Source: Microbacterium sp. cf046 (lineage in GTDB: Bacteria; Actinomycetota; Actinomycetes; Actinomycetales; Microbacteriaceae). Taken from it: a DNA stretch of 64,000 nt. Shown here in pieces: positions 55,144 to 63,790 of this stretch. Made by a program: the position numbers and the translations under genes. The notes under the pieces are model-generated. The model was not told the origin of the DNA, ran no database searches, and worked only from the letters and a program-made list of their open reading frames with translations. Every line of letters starts with the position of its first letter. The first letter of the stretch is position 1. The DNA lies in assembly GCF_900114345.1 (NCBI RefSeq), contig NZ_FOZJ01000002.1:1268117-1332116 (forward strand), written 5' to 3'.

Positions 55144-55851
55144 CTACCCCTCGGTATCGGTCGTCGGCGTCGGCGCGGGTGATCCCGACGCCGGCTCGGG
55201 ACCGAACAGTGTCCAAGTGCCGCCCTCGCACTCGTAGAACTGCAGGAGCTCGGTGTCGATGTACACGTCGCCGTCCGACTCGCAGGTCTCGTTCTCAGGA
55301 GCGCCGAGCCCGAGCGACAGTTGCGTGCCGGGCGTCCCCGGGGCGCCGCTCGCCCCGGTCTCGCCGGTGGCTCCCGCCTCGCCGGCGGCGCCCGTCTCGC
55401 CGGTCAGGTTCTCGGCCGCGGAAGCGCGGATGTTGCCGACTTTCACCCACTCGCCGTCCTTGAACAGGTAGACGTCGGACGTCGAGATGTCGATGTAGAC
55501 CTCGCCCTCGTACCCCTTGCCCGCTTCGGGAACTCCGGCTCCCGCCCGCACTGCGGCACCGGCGGGGAGGATCTCCTCGAGCGCGGCCTCGTAGTCCTCG
55601 GTGCTCGGCTGGGAGGTCTCAGCGACGGGAGTCGTGACGGGAGCGGCGGCCTCGCTGTTCGAACGGGCGAGCGTGGCGCCGAGGAACGATGCGACGAACG
55701 ACAGCACGACCACGGCGACGCCGATCCAGATCAGCGCGGCGCGGCTGACGCCTGCCGGTGCGGCAGCCGGCGCGGGGGCCGTCGCCCTCGGAGGGCCTGC
55801 GGGCGGCTTCGTGATCGGCGGCGTGCCGGGGGTGTTCTGGCCATCGCTCAT
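55144..55851 (-). CDS. One-pass membrane protein with collagen-like Gly-X-Y stretch
   Basis: A 235-residue protein. A Pro/Ala-rich cytoplasmic N-terminus is followed by one helix (AALIWIGVAVVVLSFVASFL) and an extracytoplasmic part. That part contains about nine Gly-X-Y triplets (GETGAAGEAGATGETGASG and on), between two short motifs of the type VYIDISTSDVYLFKDGEWV and VYIDTELLQFYECEGGTW. These flanking motifs look like repeated trimeric-fibre-type beta hairpins. The ATG at 55851 has a GGAAGGGA ribosome site. Surface role unknown. Confidence 0.75.
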   Translation of the reverse strand: MSDGQNTPGTPPITKPPAGPPRATAPAPAAAPAGVSRAALIWIGVAVVVLSFVASFLGATLARSNSEAAAPVTTPVAETSQPSTEDYEAALEEILPAGAAVRAGAGVPEAGKGYEGEVYIDISTSDVYLFKDGEWVKVGNIRASAAENLTGETGAAGEAGATGETGASGAPGTPGTQLSLGLGAPENETCESDGDVYIDTELLQFYECEGGTWTLFGPEPASGSPAPTPTTDTEG

Positions 55852-55941
55852 CGTCGAGTCCCTTCCATTCGGCGCTCTCCGACCACCGTGAACGCACGGC
55901 ACCGGGCGACGACGCGCTCAGTCTATGGACGACGCAGCGAA

Positions 55942-55979
55942 ACGCCCTCACTCGGATCGGGTGATCTGAGTGAGGGCGT
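55942..55979 (-). terminator. Terminator of the HYR-repeat gene
   Basis: ACGCCCTCACTC (55942-55953) and GAGTGAGGGCGT (55968-55979) make a perfect 12-bp stem nine bases beyond the stop codon. Confidence 0.8.
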
Positions 55980-55988
55980 CCGCGTGGC

Positions 55989-58900
55989 CTACTTGAGCTT
56001 GAAGAGCGCGGTCAGGCTCGATCCGTCCTGCGTCTTCATCGTGACCTGGTAGCACGTGCCCGGACTCTTCGGGGTCTGCCAGTTCTGGATGAACTGCCCG
56101 CCCGTCGCGTCGTAGCGCAGCGTCGTCCCACCGGTCGTGGTGAGCTCGATGTCGTCCGTCGCAGCGCCTCCGATGCACGACACGCCCTTGACGGTGAACC
56201 CGCTCACCGCGATCGTGCTCGTCAGCTCCGTGCCGCCGGCGAACACCTCGAACTTCAGCGGCACGGTCGACCCGCCCTTGACGCTGTTCCACACGCCGCC
56301 CATGTCGACGGGCTGGAAGAAGCCCCCGAGCGTCCACGCCGCGACCGTGTAGGTGCGTGTGCGGGTGCCGAGGTTGCCGGCGGCATCCGTCGCGGAGGCC
56401 GTCAGCGTGTGCGATCCGGGAGCCGCGCTGTACCCGGTCACCGTGCACGCCACAGAGCCGTCGACGATGTCCGTCGCCGTGCACGTTCCGACGGGCGGCA
56501 CCGAGCCGAACACGTAGTTCCCGCCGTTCGCCGGACCGCCCACCCACGTGATCGAAGGTGCGGTGGTGTCGACGACCTTGACGAGGAACGTGGCCGGCTC
56601 GGCGGCGTTGCCCGCAGCATCCATGGCGTTGCAGGTCACCGTCGTCGTGCCGAGCCCGAACGTCGATCCGGATGCCGGCAGGCAGGTCGGGGTGACCGAT
56701 CCGTCCACGGCATCGGACGCGGTCGCGACGTAGGAGACCGGCGCTCCGGTCGACCCCGTCGCCTCAGCGGTCGTCGTTCCCGGGACCGAGATGGCCGGGG
56801 CCGTCGTGTCCACGACGGAGACCGTGAACGAGTTCGAGCCGGTGTTGCCCCTTTCGTCGGCCGCAGTGCACGTGACGGTGGTGTTGCCCAGTGGGAACGT
56901 CGATCCGGAGGCCGGGAGGCAGGTCGTTGTCACCGAGCCGTCCACCAGGTCCGATGCGGACGCGCTGTAGGAGACGGACGCTCCGGATGGCCCAGTGGCT
57001 TCGGCCGTCGTGGTGGCCGGCACGGTGATGGCCGGCGCCGTCGTGTCCTTCACGGTCACTGTGAACGTCTCGGTGGCGACGTTGCCCGCGGCATCCTCCG
57101 CCTCGCACGTGACGAGGGTGTCTCCGAGTGCGAACGTCGACCCCGAGGCAGGCACGCAGGTCGTCGTCACCGACCCGCTCACGAGGTCCGACGCGGACGC
57201 GGCATAGGTCACCGACGCTCCCGACGCCGCGGTCGCCTCCGCTTCGAGGTCTCCCGGGGTCGTGATGTCCGGCGCGGTCGTGTCCTCGACGGTCACCGAG
57301 AACGAGGAGGGGGCGGACGTGTTGCCCGCGGCATCGGTCGCGGTGCAGTCCACCTGGTGACTCCCGATCGCGAAGACCGACCCGGAGGCCGGCGTGCAAT
57401 CGGCACCGATCGTGCCGTCGACGATGTCCTCCGCGGTCGCCGTGAAGGTCACCGTCGCACCGCTCGGGCCGGTCGCCTCCGCGATGATCGGGTCGGGCAC
57501 CGTCACCACCGGCGCCGTCGTGTCGACGACGGTCACGTCGAAGCTCGCAGACCCCGTGTTGTTCGCCGCGTCGGTCGCGGAACACGTGACGCTCGTCGTG
57601 CCGACCGGGAACACCGATCCCGACGCGGGCGAGCAGCTCGTGCCGAGTGCACCGTCGACGAGGTCAGAGGCGCTCGCCGAGAAGTCGACGGTCGCCCCGC
57701 CAGGCCCGGTCGCCTCCACCGGGTCAGGAGCCGGCACGGTCACAGTCGGTGCCGTCGTGTCCTCGACGGTCACCGTGAACGAGCCCGTCGCGGTGTTGCC
57801 CGCAACGTCGGTCGCGGAGCAGTCGACCGTGGTTGTCCCCAGCGCGAACGTCGAGCCCGATGCGGGCACGCAGGTGACTGTGAGCGCACCGTCGACGAGG
57901 TCGCTTGCCGAGGTGGTGAACGTCACCGCAGCACCTCCGGGTCCGGTCGCCTCGGCCGTGACGTCAGTCGGGAGCACGAGGATGGGCTTGGTCGTGTCGG
58001 TGATCTTCACCGTGAACGTCGATGTGCCGGTGTTGCCGTGCGCGTCGGTCGCCGAGCAGGTGACGGTGGTCGAGCCCACGGGGAATCCGCTGCCGGATGC
58101 CGGAAGGCATGTCGACGACAGGGTGCCGTCCACAGCGTCGGTCGCCGTCGGGTTGGTCCACGTCGCGGTCGTCAGCGCGCCGGCCGCTTCGAACTGGAGG
58201 TTCGTCATGGCGCCGACCGCGGGTGCCGTCGTGTCTTTGACCGTGACCGTGAACGACCCGCTGCCGACGTTGCCCACGGTGTCCGTGGCCGAGCACGACA
58301 CGGTGCTCGTTCCGATCGGGAAGGTCGAGCCGGATGCCGGACCACAGGTCACGGCGGGACTCAGCGGAGCCGTATCGGTGGCTGTCGCGCTATAGGTCAC
58401 GACCGCGCCGGCGGCGCTGGTCGCCTCAGCGGTGATCGGAGCGGGCAGGTGCAGCGTGGGCGGGGTCGTGTCGCACGCGCCGATGGTCCAATTGACATTT
58501 ACCAAGCCCGAGTTGGCTCCCACTACAGCCGCACCTGCGCTGTTGACTCCGGAAAAGCTGAACGCGATCGTTCCAGACCCCGCCACAGTCTTGGCGGGCA
58601 GGGTCACGACAGCAGTGACCGTGTCGGGACTCTCGAAATTGGTCGCCTGTGCCTGCCACGTGGGTGTGACGACGATGGTCGTGTCCGCGAGCGCTGCTGT
58701 CATCCCGGCTGTGGCGGTTCCCACCGCCACCGTCACAGTCGAGCCGTTGGCGAAGACGTTGTTGTTGACGTTGTTGCTCGGGTTGCCATTGCGGCGCGCC
58801 GCGATCAGGACATTGAACTGCACGGATTGATTCGTGCAGGCGACGACTATCGCTGCTCCACCGGAGTTCAGCGGCGCCACGCCATCCCCGTCCGAAGAGA

Positions 58901-58994
58901 GCTGGTCGGCGAAGGATGCAGTCGCACCCGCTGCCACCAAGAGCAGACCGGCGGTGAAGCCCGCCAGCAATCGAAACGCGCGGGCTTTCGCCAT
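55989..58994 (-). CDS. Large secreted HYR-repeat protein with C-terminal PxKF domain
   Basis: A 1001-residue exported protein. A signal peptide (AFRLLAGFTAGLLLVAAGA, cleavage near ASFA) precedes an N-terminal beta domain (about 30-174). Eight HYR (hyalin) repeats of about 79 residues start near residue 175, each beginning DTT(A/P/K)P and carrying two cysteines. A diverged ninth repeat and a C-terminal PxKF-type domain (VDMGGVWNSVKGGSTVPLKF) end it. There is no LPxTG or membrane anchor. The ATG at 58994 follows AAGGAG. HYR domains are adhesion-type immunoglobulin folds; the ligand is unknown. A possible target for the O-mannosyltransferase because of its many Thr and Ser. Confidence 0.88.
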   Translation of the reverse strand: MAKARAFRLLAGFTAGLLLVAAGATASFADQLSSDGDGVAPLNSGGAAIVVACTNQSVQFNVLIAARRNGNPSNNVNNNVFANGSTVTVAVGTATAGMTAALADTTIVVTPTWQAQATNFESPDTVTAVVTLPAKTVAGSGTIAFSFSGVNSAGAAVVGANSGLVNVNWTIGACDTTPPTLHLPAPITAEATSAAGAVVTYSATATDTAPLSPAVTCGPASGSTFPIGTSTVSCSATDTVGNVGSGSFTVTVKDTTAPAVGAMTNLQFEAAGALTTATWTNPTATDAVDGTLSSTCLPASGSGFPVGSTTVTCSATDAHGNTGTSTFTVKITDTTKPILVLPTDVTAEATGPGGAAVTFTTSASDLVDGALTVTCVPASGSTFALGTTTVDCSATDVAGNTATGSFTVTVEDTTAPTVTVPAPDPVEATGPGGATVDFSASASDLVDGALGTSCSPASGSVFPVGTTSVTCSATDAANNTGSASFDVTVVDTTAPVVTVPDPIIAEATGPSGATVTFTATAEDIVDGTIGADCTPASGSVFAIGSHQVDCTATDAAGNTSAPSSFSVTVEDTTAPDITTPGDLEAEATAASGASVTYAASASDLVSGSVTTTCVPASGSTFALGDTLVTCEAEDAAGNVATETFTVTVKDTTAPAITVPATTTAEATGPSGASVSYSASASDLVDGSVTTTCLPASGSTFPLGNTTVTCTAADERGNTGSNSFTVSVVDTTAPAISVPGTTTAEATGSTGAPVSYVATASDAVDGSVTPTCLPASGSTFGLGTTTVTCNAMDAAGNAAEPATFLVKVVDTTAPSITWVGGPANGGNYVFGSVPPVGTCTATDIVDGSVACTVTGYSAAPGSHTLTASATDAAGNLGTRTRTYTVAAWTLGGFFQPVDMGGVWNSVKGGSTVPLKFEVFAGGTELTSTIAVSGFTVKGVSCIGGAATDDIELTTTGGTTLRYDATGGQFIQNWQTPKSPGTCYQVTMKTQDGSSLTALFKLK
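56574..58472 (-). repeat. Eight tandem ~237-bp coding repeats (HYR units)
   Basis: The unit of about 79 codons recurs eight times with varying divergence. Conserved points are DTTAP, AEATGPSGA, a first cysteine before PASGS(T/V)F, and a second cysteine in V(T/D)CSATDAAGN. Boundaries are approximate. Confidence 0.8.
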
Positions 58995-59151
58995 GATGAC
59001 TCCTTGGTGCACCGGAGTAGACATCATCGTCTTGGGGACCGCCGGCTCGTCATGTTAGCGTCCGCGCCGGTTCATGCACCAGCATCCAATTTCTGGCGTG
59101 TTCGAACGACTCATCCGGCGCGTGATCACGCGCGTCGGATGAAGGCGGCGA

Positions 59152-59277
59152 TCAGGCCGCGGGGCGATAGACCGTCCCCTGCTCGCGGTCCTCGGCTTCG
59201 ACCGAGTCCCTCTCACCGCACAGCGCCGCCTCCAGGAGCGAGGGGTACTGCCGACCGCATGCTTCGCATTCACTCAT
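59152..59277 (-). CDS. Small cysteine-pair protein, 41 residues
   Basis: MSECEACGRQYPSLLEAAL followed by CGERD resembles a small class of actinobacterial proteins with one CxxC pair and a third cysteine. The ATG at 59277 is preferred over an upstream in-frame start because the extension is of no recognisable type. GGGGTG upstream may serve as ribosome site. No function is known. Confidence 0.5.
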   Translation of the reverse strand: MSECEACGRQYPSLLEAALCGERDSVEAEDREQGTVYRPAA

Positions 59278-59462
59278 CTGACACCCCGTTTCATCGCAAA
59301 AGGCCGCTCCCCGCATCAGGGCGCGACCTATGGTCGTGAGCATAGCGGCGCGCGCAGCGCGCACGGAAGAGCCGGATGCCGCATGCACGCGCATCCGAGC
59401 GGCCGCGGGAGTGTTCACCTCGGCGCGGCTGTGCGGAGAGAGGGCCGCTCAGGCGACCTCGA

Positions 59463-59927
59463 TCACCCGTACTGGTTCTCGAGCCGCGCCTGCTTCCAGT
59501 CGTTCGTGCACTCGAGCGTGATGTTGACGGTTCCCGAGCCGAGACCCCAGTTCGTCCAGGATCCCTCGACGCTCTTGACGGCGATGAACTCCTTCTTGCC
59601 TTCGATCCGCGTCTCGCTGCTCGTGGCGACCACCAGCGTGGCGACACTGGCCTCCGTCGTCACGATCACGCCACGCGGAAGGATGCGGTCGTTGCTGAAT
59701 CGTTTGTCGACCAGGTACGGATGCGTGCTCGGGCAGCTGCCGCTGAATCGGTCGCTGGCCCAGAGGCCGTTGTAGCCGCGCTCGTAGATCTGTACCCGGA
59801 TGACCTCACCGGGCTGTCCCGCGCGAACGCCGCCTCCCGGCGCTGCTGTGGCCGGTGACACCGCCGCTCCTGCCAGCAGCAATCCTGCGGCCGCTCCCGC
59901 CGCGGCCAGTCTCTTCAATGCGAACAT
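59463..59927 (-). CDS. Small secreted protein of unknown function
   Basis: A 154-residue protein with a signal peptide (KRLAAAGAAAGLLLAGAAV, cleavage after ATAA). The mature part is a small beta-rich domain with two cysteines (SGSCPSTHPYLV and ITLECTNDWKQ) that can form one disulfide. The ATG at 59927 follows GGAAGGGG. I do not recognise the family. Confidence 0.65.
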   Translation of the reverse strand: MFALKRLAAAGAAAGLLLAGAAVSPATAAPGGGVRAGQPGEVIRVQIYERGYNGLWASDRFSGSCPSTHPYLVDKRFSNDRILPRGVIVTTEASVATLVVATSSETRIEGKKEFIAVKSVEGSWTNWGLGSGTVNITLECTNDWKQARLENQYG

Positions 59928-60169
59928 CACGTCCCCTTCCGGTCGGACGCCGCTCCGCATCTGGAGGCCTCAGCGCCCACATCCGACCAGTATGGTGCGG
60001 GTTCGCGCGGCTGTCTGCTCCGAGATTCGCCCAGCGGGGTCGGCACGGTTTGCGCCCACCGGTTTCGGTGACGTCGAAAACAGGTAGTGGACTACGTGCT
60101 GCGTATCGGTCGACATGGGCTGGACTCTCCCCATCTCGTCGTGCTCGAACGGCGGAAGGAGACCTCGTC

Positions 60170-61399
60170 ATGCCTCACATCAAGCGGAATGACGCGCTCA
60201 AGCCTCCCGCGTGGAGGCACCTCGGCAGTGTGGTGATCATCACCGTGGCCGTGGCGCTGGCCGGCTGTACGGCCAGCCCCACGCCCGAAGACGCGCCTGC
60301 GATCGAGCCTGCCGAAGCCGTCACGTCGCCGTCGCCCTCACCTGTTTCCAGGCCGGCCGTGCCGGCGCCTCCGGAACAGCTCACCTTCGAGGCGGGGGCG
60401 GGTCTCGACTCGGAGGTCTGGCTCGCCGGGTGGCACGTCGAGCCGATCGACATGACACACGGCTACTCCGTCGTGTACCCACGCGACGATTGGGAGGAGA
60501 AGCATCTCTCGAACGGCTGCGAGGGCTCGAGGTATCACCGGTTCGGTCCTCTCGACGGGCTTGACCTGACCCTCGACGACCGAACGTTGACTGATCAGTT
60601 CCTCGCCCAGCTCCTCGAGATGCCGATAGAAGATGTCTCGGAGGGCGGTTCCGATGTCTCGTTCCCGGTGGTCGGGCGGTGGCCGATGATGGCGGACTTC
60701 CGGGTGCGCGCCGGGGATTGGACAGACGGGGGTACGTGGCTGGCCGCAGCGAGGGTCTTCGGTGCGCTCGATACGGCACTGGTGATCCAGCTCGACTGCG
60801 ACCCGGGCCCGATGACCGGGGCGAGCGGACAGCAGATGTTCGAACTGCTCCCCGAGGTGGTCGGACTCGACGCTTTCGAAGTCGGACTCGGCAGAGTCGA
60901 CTGGAACGTCGTTGAGTCGCTCGACTTCGACGAAGGAGCAGACCTTGTCGCATCGTCGGAGGCACGGTGGGTCGACAGCGCCCTGATGGAGGACCCTGCT
61001 TGGACGTTCGCCGACGTCGAGGCGGGGGTGTGGACGTTCACCACTGCCGACGGGGACTGCACGGCGGAGTACGAGCAGGGTCTCCTCGACGAGCAGACCG
61101 CTGCCCCCAGTGACCGCGAAGCCAGCGACAAACTCCTTGCGGCTTCGCTCGGGGTCCCCGACAGCATGGTGCCTCAGGACGCGGTTGACGGCGCGTTCGC
61201 GGTCGCCATGCCGGGCAACGACCTCGTCGCAATGAGGCTCATCGAACGCGAGAACTCTGAAGTCAGGTGGGTGACCGCCGCTCGGGCGTTCACTGGCCCG
61301 CTTCTCGGCATGACGATCGACGTCACGTGCTCCGAGGGTGATCCCATGAAGACGCTGGACCTGCTGATGGCGAAATCGGCCGTTCAAGTGGTGCCCTGA
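60170..61399 (+). CDS. Lipoprotein with an internally duplicated domain
   Basis: A 409-residue exported lipoprotein: VVIITVAVALAGC gives the lipobox. A Pro/Ser/Thr-rich tether (about 36-70) precedes two related domains. The first (about 85-245) contains GCEGSRYHRFG, LTDQFLAQLLEMPIEDV, WLAAARVFGALDTALVIQLDC. The second (about 270-405) has matching DCTAEYEQGLL, SDKLLAASLGVPDSMV and WVTAARAFTGPLLGMTIDVTC. Each ends in a cysteine and a helix. The start follows AAGGAGA. No family is recognised. Confidence 0.72.
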   Translation: MPHIKRNDALKPPAWRHLGSVVIITVAVALAGCTASPTPEDAPAIEPAEAVTSPSPSPVSRPAVPAPPEQLTFEAGAGLDSEVWLAGWHVEPIDMTHGYSVVYPRDDWEEKHLSNGCEGSRYHRFGPLDGLDLTLDDRTLTDQFLAQLLEMPIEDVSEGGSDVSFPVVGRWPMMADFRVRAGDWTDGGTWLAAARVFGALDTALVIQLDCDPGPMTGASGQQMFELLPEVVGLDAFEVGLGRVDWNVVESLDFDEGADLVASSEARWVDSALMEDPAWTFADVEAGVWTFTTADGDCTAEYEQGLLDEQTAAPSDREASDKLLAASLGVPDSMVPQDAVDGAFAVAMPGNDLVAMRLIERENSEVRWVTAARAFTGPLLGMTIDVTCSEGDPMKTLDLLMAKSAVQVVP

Positions 61400-61422
61400 G
61401 GGGCGTCAGAAAGGGAGTAATC

Positions 61423-62082
61423 GTGTCCGAACCGACTCTCGCAGCAAAAGATGAACCGCCACCCCCGCCACCGAACACCAACCGCAGGTGGCTCGGTACC
61501 AGCATCGCCATTGCGTCCGTCCTGCTGGTGATGGCGATCGTCGGTGGGGTGCTGGTCATCCGGGGGTTCATCCTCGCGACGGCATACTCGGATTCGACGG
61601 CGCTGCGTCCGGACGAGAGCGAGGAGGCGGCCACCGAACCGGAGGGTCCGGCGCAGCGGGCCGCGGAGGCCGGCACCCTGGCCAACCCCTACCCGGCCGA
61701 TTTCGGGATGATCCTCTCCGATACGACCACGAACGTGGAGGTGTTCACACTGGCCGCGCGGTTGGCGGAGAGCGAGAACCTCGCGGACGACGTACCCGTG
61801 GAACCGACGACGGAGGGCACGCGCGTCGTCGCCGTCGAGTTCACCGTGGTCGGGCTGGACGCGTCCGTTGCCGGTACCGACATGGCCATCGAGGCCGGAC
61901 TGTGGCAGCTCGCTGACCAGGACGGGAAGGGCTATCCCCCACTCTTCACGCAGCTCGTCTCCGACCCCTCAGTGCCATTGACGGAGGGCGTCACCTGGCT
62001 GGGCCGGAACTTCTATGAGGTGCCCGCAGGCGCCACCACACCGTATGTGCTGCTGTACACCCAGTACGTCGCGCTTGAGTAG
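61423..62082 (+). CDS. One-pass membrane protein with DUF4352-like outer domain
   Basis: A 219-residue protein: Pro-rich cytoplasmic start, a helix (IAIASVLLVMAIVGGVLVI) and an extracytoplasmic domain with TTNVEVFTLAARLAE, GTRVVAVEFTVVGLDAS and FYEVPAGATTPYVLLYTQY. This order resembles immunoglobulin-like DUF4352 domains. The GTG follows AAGGGAG and lies 23 bases after the lipoprotein stop, so the two form an operon. Confidence 0.7.
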   Translation: MSEPTLAAKDEPPPPPPNTNRRWLGTSIAIASVLLVMAIVGGVLVIRGFILATAYSDSTALRPDESEEAATEPEGPAQRAAEAGTLANPYPADFGMILSDTTTNVEVFTLAARLAESENLADDVPVEPTTEGTRVVAVEFTVVGLDASVAGTDMAIEAGLWQLADQDGKGYPPLFTQLVSDPSVPLTEGVTWLGRNFYEVPAGATTPYVLLYTQYVALE

Positions 62083-62148
62083 GGAAATCATCACACGCTG
62101 ATCCGGCGCGGCGAGGACTGCGGATGCCGGTGCTGTCACGATTGGATC

Positions 62149-62724
62149 GTGCAATCCCTCCGCCGCGTGGTGCTGATCGTCGCGTTGCTGAACCTCGGCT
62201 ACTTCGTCGTCGAGTTCTCCGTCGCGTTGACGATCGGTTCCGTGTCGCTGTTCGCCGACAGTGTCGATTTCCTCGAGGACGCGCTGATCAACCTGCTGAT
62301 CTTCGCAGCCCTGCCCTGGACCGCGCAGCGGCGACGCACCGTCGGCTCGATCCTCGCGTTCGTCATCCTGATCCCCGCCATCGCGACGGTCTGGACCGCG
62401 ATTTCCAAGATCTTCGATCCGTACCCTCCGGAGCCGATCCCGCTCACCCTGACCGCGATCGGCGCTCTCGTGGTGAACCTGACCGCGGCGCTGCTTCTTG
62501 TGCGGCACCGCCACCATGCCGGAAGTCTCACCAAGGCCGCGTGGCTCTCCGCTCGCAACGACGCGTTCGCGAACATCGCGATCATCGTCGTCGGCATCCT
62601 GACGATCTGGTTCGCGACCGGCTGGCTCGACATCATCGTCGGCATCGGCATCGCCGTCCTCAACGCGGACGCGGCCCGCGCCGTCTGGAAGGCTGCGCGA
62701 CGAGAAACCGACCCGGTCCCCTAG
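62149..62724 (+). CDS. Short CDF-type cation transporter
   Basis: A 191-residue membrane protein with about six helices. VEFSVALTIGSVSLFADSVDF and LSARNDAFANIAIIVVGILT are the metal-site helices of the cation diffusion facilitator family. The first site reads ADSVD and the second RNDA. It lacks the cytoplasmic C-terminal domain of typical CDF proteins, as in the minimal members. The GTG lies six bases after CACGAT (62137-62142). Metal unknown; zinc or manganese are usual. Confidence 0.82.
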   Translation: MQSLRRVVLIVALLNLGYFVVEFSVALTIGSVSLFADSVDFLEDALINLLIFAALPWTAQRRRTVGSILAFVILIPAIATVWTAISKIFDPYPPEPIPLTLTAIGALVVNLTAALLLVRHRHHAGSLTKAAWLSARNDAFANIAIIVVGILTIWFATGWLDIIVGIGIAVLNADAARAVWKAARRETDPVP

Positions 62725-63139
62725 TTGCGGGTTGGCTCGGTCGGCGCGGCTGACTTCGAGCCGCCCCAGGCCTCGTCTGATGAGCTCACGAGTCGAAGTG
62801 TCATAGCTGCTGGGGCGCCCAGGTCTGTGACGCAGAACCGATCAGCAGATGCGCGATTACCCGACCCTCAACGCGAAGTTGATCGGGCGGGCTATCCGAG
62901 CACCAGCAAAATGGGCGCCACGCAGGTCGGCATCACTCCATCGTGATGAACGAAGACCGACCGGCTTCCGGGCGGGCATCGCAAAGGTGCGGCTCAAGCC
63001 AGAGTGGTCGGCGCGACAATGGGCATGTCACCGCACTCGTCATGATGAGGTTTGCGTGGCCTGGGCGGCCGCCCGTCGAATGTCGCACTCGTTCGCTACG
63101 GTGGCGTCACGTTTCGCAGCGTGGTGAACGGGAGGGCTC
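62725..63139. other. 415-bp stretch without a recognisable gene
   Basis: No reading frame here has convincing codon use or a known product. It contains neither a clear hairpin nor a tRNA-like fold. It may be decayed coding sequence. A ribosome site for the next gene is at its end (GGGAGGG). Confidence 0.5.
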
Positions 63140-63790
63140 ATGGCCGAATCGATTAGCGCCAAACAGTTTCATGATGAACAGGGAACGGCGGGGTGGCACG
63201 TTCTGTATGGGGGTGCGCAGACGGTCTTTCCGACGAACTCGTTCGCGACAGGCGTCGAGTTCATCCGACGTATCGCACAGGCGACGGTCTTGGTCGGTCG
63301 CGAGCCCGACATCGACCTGCGGCCCGAAGCCGTGGTCGTCCGTACCGCGTCAACGCCCAGAGGCCGACTGGACACCCTCGATGTCGAACTCGTGCGGCGC
63401 GTCTCGGCCATTGCCGAGGAGCTCGGGCTCCGAGCTGACCCGTCTCAGCTCCACACGATTCAGATCGCCATCGCGGAAGCGGAGGGGGTGAGCACACGTG
63501 ATTTCTGGGTCGCGGCGCTGGGGTACGAGTCACTCGGCGGTTTCGTCGTCGACCCGCTCCGCCGCGGACCGCGGATGTGGTTCGACGAGATTGCCGCGCC
63601 GGGACGCGGCCGCACCCACATCGACGTGGCCGTACCGAAAGACCGTGCAGACGAGCGTGTAGCCGCAATTGTTCACGCAGGCGGGCGGCTCGCGGATGAC
63701 TCCCATTCACCAGACTGGTGGACGTTCGCGTCGCCCGACAACCACGGTGTCGACATCGCCGCGTGGGGAGATGTCAACGACCAGCCGTGA
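63140..63790 (+). CDS. Pterin-4a-carbinolamine-dehydratase-like/VOC fusion protein
   Basis: A 216-residue protein in two parts. Residues 1 to about 98 follow the PCD (DCoH) fold: GWHVLYGGAQTVFPTNSFAT, GVEFIRRIAQATVLVGREPDI and RLDTLDVELVRRVSAIAEEL. The catalytic histidine pair seen in classical PCD as HHP is replaced by GREPD, so dehydratase activity is doubtful. Residues about 105-210 form a VOC-like domain (IQIAIAEAEGVSTRDFWVAA, THIDVAVPKDRADERVAAI and WWTFASPDNHGVDIAAWG). This pairing occurs in other actinobacteria. Role unknown. Confidence 0.78.
   Translation: MAESISAKQFHDEQGTAGWHVLYGGAQTVFPTNSFATGVEFIRRIAQATVLVGREPDIDLRPEAVVVRTASTPRGRLDTLDVELVRRVSAIAEELGLRADPSQLHTIQIAIAEAEGVSTRDFWVAALGYESLGGFVVDPLRRGPRMWFDEIAAPGRGRTHIDVAVPKDRADERVAAIVHAGGRLADDSHSPDWWTFASPDNHGVDIAAWGDVNDQP

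Noticed and set aside
56409..59339. A 976-codon open frame on the plus strand opposite the HYR gene
   Set aside because: Its composition is Arg/Gly-rich and it mirrors the repeats of the real gene. It has no signal peptide or domain.
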